Source: Pseudoscleropodium purum (Eukaryota; Streptophyta; Bryopsida; Hypnales; Brachytheciaceae). From it: DNA of 64,000 nt. Below the pieces are notes generated by a model that had not been told where the DNA came from, did no database searches, and saw nothing but the letters and a program-made list of their open reading frames with translations. Below are positions 60,053-64,000 of this stretch, one piece after another (position 1 is the stretch's first letter; each line of letters begins with the position of its first letter). The translations under genes were made by a program, and so were the position numbers. Where the stretch lies: NCBI GenBank assembly GCA_963969395.1, contig OZ017801.1, positions 1,428,501-1,492,500 of the forward strand, written 5' to 3'.

Positions 60053-61000
60053 ACTTAGACCTACCTCGTAAGTGAATCCTCTTATTTGGCTTGCTCTCAA
60101 AAGTCTTTTCATGTTTTTGTTTTTTATTGAAATTCTGTTTACTACAGCTAGTTTCTTTGCACTGATCAATTACTGTTGCAACTGTTTAGCTTGGAATGGA
60201 GATTCTTGTTTTGCTGTGGATTAGAGAATTTTGTCATACATTTCCAGTTCGTCATTCGTATGGTATTGGTCCGACCTCAAATCTTTAATCTTATTACCCT
60301 GAGTAGTTGTCTTATTTGATGTAACATCCAGACTGCCTGCCTAGAGTTTTATCGCTCTTATTTCAATCTTGAAATTGATCTGTTTTCCAGCTTATAGATA
60401 CTTCAAAGGTAGGTGAAAGGAATTAAATGAACTACAGCTGAAGACTCTTGGTGAACGAGCGAACAGGTGTGCAGTGACGAATGCTCACAAAGCACATGTA
60501 GATATTAAGACTTGCAAACTCTACAGGCATCTCAACTTATGGTGGATGCAAAGTGGGATTTCATTCTGTGAAGACGGGTTGGCATGAGCTGCCAGCAAGT
60601 TTAGAGCCCTCGGATGTCATGGAACAATATTGAGGCTCTCCCGCTAGTCTTGTTCATTTTGACCTTGGCGAGAGGAGCAACCAATGCTGTAGGGTTGCCC
60701 CTGCATTTCCTGAATTTGTGAAAGTGATATTTTCTTGACTCCCCTTCCATTGAAAGCCGGCTAGCTGCAAAGAGCTGTTAATACATAGAATTTTTTGAAT
60801 TGCGGCATTGCTGTGTTTAGACGTGCAGGTTTTTTGCGATGCTCAAGAATCTCATTGAAATTTGCTCTAGGTTGACTTGGAGGCTTGGTCTCGATGGCTC
60901 TGTTGTAGTTCTAATATGGCATCTAGCATCTCACAACTAATTCAATCTTTTCGTCTTTGGTACATTGATTTTGTATCATGGTTTCGTTCTCGCCCTTGGT
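60053..61000 (+). other. 3' region of the Kelch gene, probable UTR intron 60068-60390
   Basis: A perfect donor GTAAGT starts 15 bases after the stop, and TGTTTTCCAG at 60381-60390 is a good acceptor, so the 3' UTR is probably spliced. The rest, to about 61000, is less AT-rich than the flank and may be UTR; no polyadenylation site is obvious. Confidence 0.5.
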
Positions 61001-62024
61001 TGCCGTGGGTTGGTTCTCTTTTCTCTGTATATTAACTCTGAAGGTCCCTGCATCCCAAATTTGCATCTGTCTCAGTCAAATTCAATTGTAGCTTTCAAAA
61101 TATCCGATTTTGAACTCAATTTAAATTTAAAGTAGAAACTGAACTTCTCATGCTTTTATTTTTTTTACTTCACTTCAAAATTTGAAAATTCTAAGGATTC
61201 AATGAGTTATTGTAGTGTAAGTTTCATGCATTAGAAAACAATTTGCAGAATATCTTATATCTTTTTACAGAAATACCATTTGCTGCAATTTCAAGAAATT
61301 TGTCATAAAGGAAGGTTTTCTCTTCAAGATTGAAGTATGAGATTGGATGCATGTAAAGTTTCTAGACAATACAATGCTTGGAAGCACTTTGTTCATCGTC
61401 CAAAACATGGACGTCAGAGTGCTTCAGGGTTAAGGCAAGTAGCATACATCATCATCAATACCTTAAGATAGGTTGTTTGCATGTTTGTTTGTTACATTAG
61501 ATCTTTGCAACTGTGCATCTTCCAGTTGCATTCTTGGTACTGTTGGAAAGCCCTTGGCAAAGAAGGGTGTATGTGCCTTGTTTTGTGGGGTCCAAACCTT
61601 TGACATAAAAGTTATTGAATTTCAAAGTTTTTATAAATTAAAAAATTAAAAAATTACTTAAACTTTTATTTTAATCAAGGGAATAGCATGGGGCACACTA
61701 GAACTAATTACATCAAGTTGTTTTTTAAAATCAAAGTTTACATCTAACCTTTGCAAAAAGAGGACATTGAGCACAATTCAAATTCAAATTGTGCAAATTG
61801 TGCAAAGAGAACAGCTCAATTGTGCAAATTGTCAATGATCCCACCAATGTTTGTTTATAAATACTGAAGAAATATCATTCATTTTAAAAGTAAAAATCAA
61901 ACAAAAATGAAGAGACTGAGCAAAACTAAAGATTTGGTGAAAGAAATTAGCATTTATTAAATATTAAGTTATGTATCAATGGTATCAATTTGTGAGCATG
62001 AAAGTGCAAGTATGTGATTCTTGA

Positions 62025-62216
62025 GTATATATGTAGGTAGGAATCCTACAATTATTGAAGGTGCTTTTAATATAAACACATATGATATAGATACCTATAA
62101 TATAGTTATACTGTAATCATGGGAGGTTTTTATAATGCAAATTCTTGTAATATAAGTGTATATTCTTTTAGGCTTATAGGCGCATGTTCCTATACTCACG
62201 TAATAGCACCCCTCAG
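62025..62216 (+). repeat. Dispersed repeat, copy A
   Basis: TGTAATATAAGTGTATATTC..TTTTAGG..GTAATAGCACCCCTC matches 63565-63760 throughout (shared GTGCTT(T/A)TAATATAAACA and ATAGTTATAC) and the right flank of the giant element. Confidence 0.75.
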
Positions 62217-63564
62217 TCATTTATTGTATGCATTTGTTTGAGTAAATAATGGAATGTATTTAAATCACACTTTCATCTCAAAAATACTTGGTGATGGGAG
62301 TCTTGTCTAACTTTCTAAAAGATCAAATTTTAAATAAAATGATGAAAAATAAATACAATTGGATTCAATAAACCTCAAAAAGTCTCATATTTTATCATTT
62401 CACTATAGTTTGATCTATTTGAATCTTGTCTACCAAATCTACAATGTATTTCATTTTTAAACCCCAAAAGTTCCTTCTACCATTTAATTTTTCTTCAAAC
62501 AACATTTCAAACTAACATCATTTCATTTGGATTGACACTAAATTCTTGTTGGCATCCACAATTGTGTATTTGTAATTACACAATTTTGCCAAGGCAAACA
62601 AAAACAAGTAGAATGAGATGATGGACCACAATCTTGAATCAGGTGCGGGATTGGAATTAGAAATGCACAATTTGAATCACTTGATGATTCCCAAGTTCGA
62701 AAATGGGAATGGATGAGAGAATGGGTTGTGTTTATCCAAGTCAAGTGAGGCCACAACAACAACCTCATGTGGTTTGGACACATCAAAGCTTGATGATGCT
62801 ATTGGTGAATTTGCAATTAGAACAAGCAATGGAAGTCAATGGGGATTCTAAAGGGCCATGTTTGGAGGATTGAAATGGAGCCAAAGCAACATTGCTTTGT
62901 GATTCATTGTTGTCAACCACTATTGCTAATGTGAATGGCAAAACAATGAACATTGCAACAACAAAAAAGATTTTGAAATTTTTTTTGAATGTCATTGTTG
63001 ATTTCTTTGTGAGGTTTTGGAAGAAAAAAATAGTAATGAAAGAGAAAGAAGTACACTATAAAAGAAATGAAAAAGAATAGAAAGAGAGTAGACAAATGAG
63101 AATTGTGAGTTGAAATAAAAAGCAATTCCTATAGTTTATAGGTGGTGAAGTTGACAACTTTTAAATTTCATCTTTATCTTTTTTATTCTAATTTTTCTTT
63201 TACACTAAAAATAACTTTGCATACTTAGTTGTCTTTTATTTTAGATTACTTTTGGATAGTGTCTTTGTTTTCTTTTTTGAAAGTGCTATGTTTCATTGTT
63301 TTTCAAGGAATTTCAATTTTCCTAGCATCATCCAAAGGGGACCTATTTTTACATTGGGACCTATATTATTGTAAAATCATTGTTTAAATAGATGATGTAT
63401 TCTACAATGTATCATATCTACTTTGGAGTTTACAAAATTTAACCTCTTTTGCTACTTTAGACAAACCTCTTAAGTGTCCTTTGAGTGCATTTTTGTAGTG
63501 CACTAGCACAATACCATCTCCTAATAAAAGATTCAATGGTGCTAATATGTGAGCATGTGAGCTT

Positions 63565-63760
63565 TGAGTATATATATAAGTAGATGTACTACAAGCATCG
63601 AAAGTGCTTATAATATAAACATCTATAATACATGTATTCCTATTATAGTTATACAATAATCATAGAAGGTTTCTATACTATACACCTATAATATAGGTGT
63701 ATAGTCTTTTAGACTCATATGCTCATTCTCCTAGGCTCATATAATAGCAACCTTCATAAA
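63565..63760 (+). repeat. Dispersed repeat, copy B
   Basis: Closest match to the fragment at 26292-26365: GGTGTATAGTCTTTTAG, ATGCTCA..CTCCTAGGCT and AATAGCAACC are shared. Confidence 0.75.
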
Positions 63761-64000
63761 AGACGGATGGAACTTTGAGGTTTACAAGTTTTGAGTAGAC
63801 AAACATGTGGAATGAATTAGCTACATATATTTAATTACGATTCTTATATCTTTTACTATCAAGTGATTTATTTTTGTTTGATAACTTCTCCATATAAAAA
63901 ATGTTGGCATTTTGTCAATTTTTATATTTTAGTTTGGTTGTAAGCTTGCATGTGAAATGTTTTAGGAGTCCAAGTTTAGGAAGACATGCAATGGAATAAA

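Larger units (their letters stand above)
61001..64000. other. AT-rich non-coding DNA with two dispersed repeat copies
   Basis: No gene recognised; frames near 62538-63125 on both strands lack motifs. Two copies of a dispersed repeat lie within (see 62025 and 63565). Confidence 0.6.

Overview
This is a window of eukaryotic nuclear DNA, most likely from a land plant or streptophyte alga. It carries one spliced gene with GT-AG introns whose product resembles plant Kelch-repeat proteins of the Arabidopsis At2g36360 type. The remainder is mostly very AT-rich non-coding DNA packed with DNA transposons and decayed repeats. I cannot name the species. I saw no rRNA, tRNA or CRISPR.

Layout: 1-1.3 kb is a GC-richer fragment with a five-unit tandem repeat. 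1.3-13 kb is AT-rich and holds TTAA-bounded elements of about 0.9 kb and an array of about 30 degenerate CCAAYTWGGA words (10.4-11.9 kb). 13,009-26,287 is a 13.3 kb island that I interpret as a single giant DNA transposon. It has about 30-bp terminal inverted repeats starting TTAACTAATTATGGACAA, flanking ATAT copies, and spliced genes on both strands. About 28 copies of a 19-bp palindrome (consensus TATCGGCTGCCAGCCGATA) occur inside it, and I found none elsewhere in the window. 26-32 kb is AT-rich with hairpin and tandem repeats. 32.2-37.9 kb is a large foldback structure. 37.9-39.4 kb is a CTATAG-word array. 41,481-48,345 is a second complete-looking transposon with a perfect 8-bp target duplication and a broken DDE-type gene of about 1,480 codons. 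Two GC-rich 0.3 kb hAT-like miniature elements are nested in it and a third lies just outside. 53.9-54.8 kb is another TTAA element. 55.6-61 kb is the Kelch gene, which appears intact. The end is AT-rich with two copies of a dispersed repeat.

The giant element has divergent transcription from about 20-21 kb. Rightward lies a transposase-like gene with three acidic motif blocks (DKMDTTK, LDNSAKDNKN, GHTHEDID), like the uncharacterised DUF7869-type family as I remember it. Leftward lies a long multi-exon cargo gene with a possible ParB-like GGQH segment and an FCP1/HAD-phosphatase-like C-terminal domain lacking its catalytic aspartates, followed by a second such domain. These genes carry stop codons and frameshifts. 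Six of the eight stops found across the two large transposons are TAG at places where the same frame continues as sensible protein. The pattern suits C-to-T decay, with UAG reassignment as a less likely alternative.
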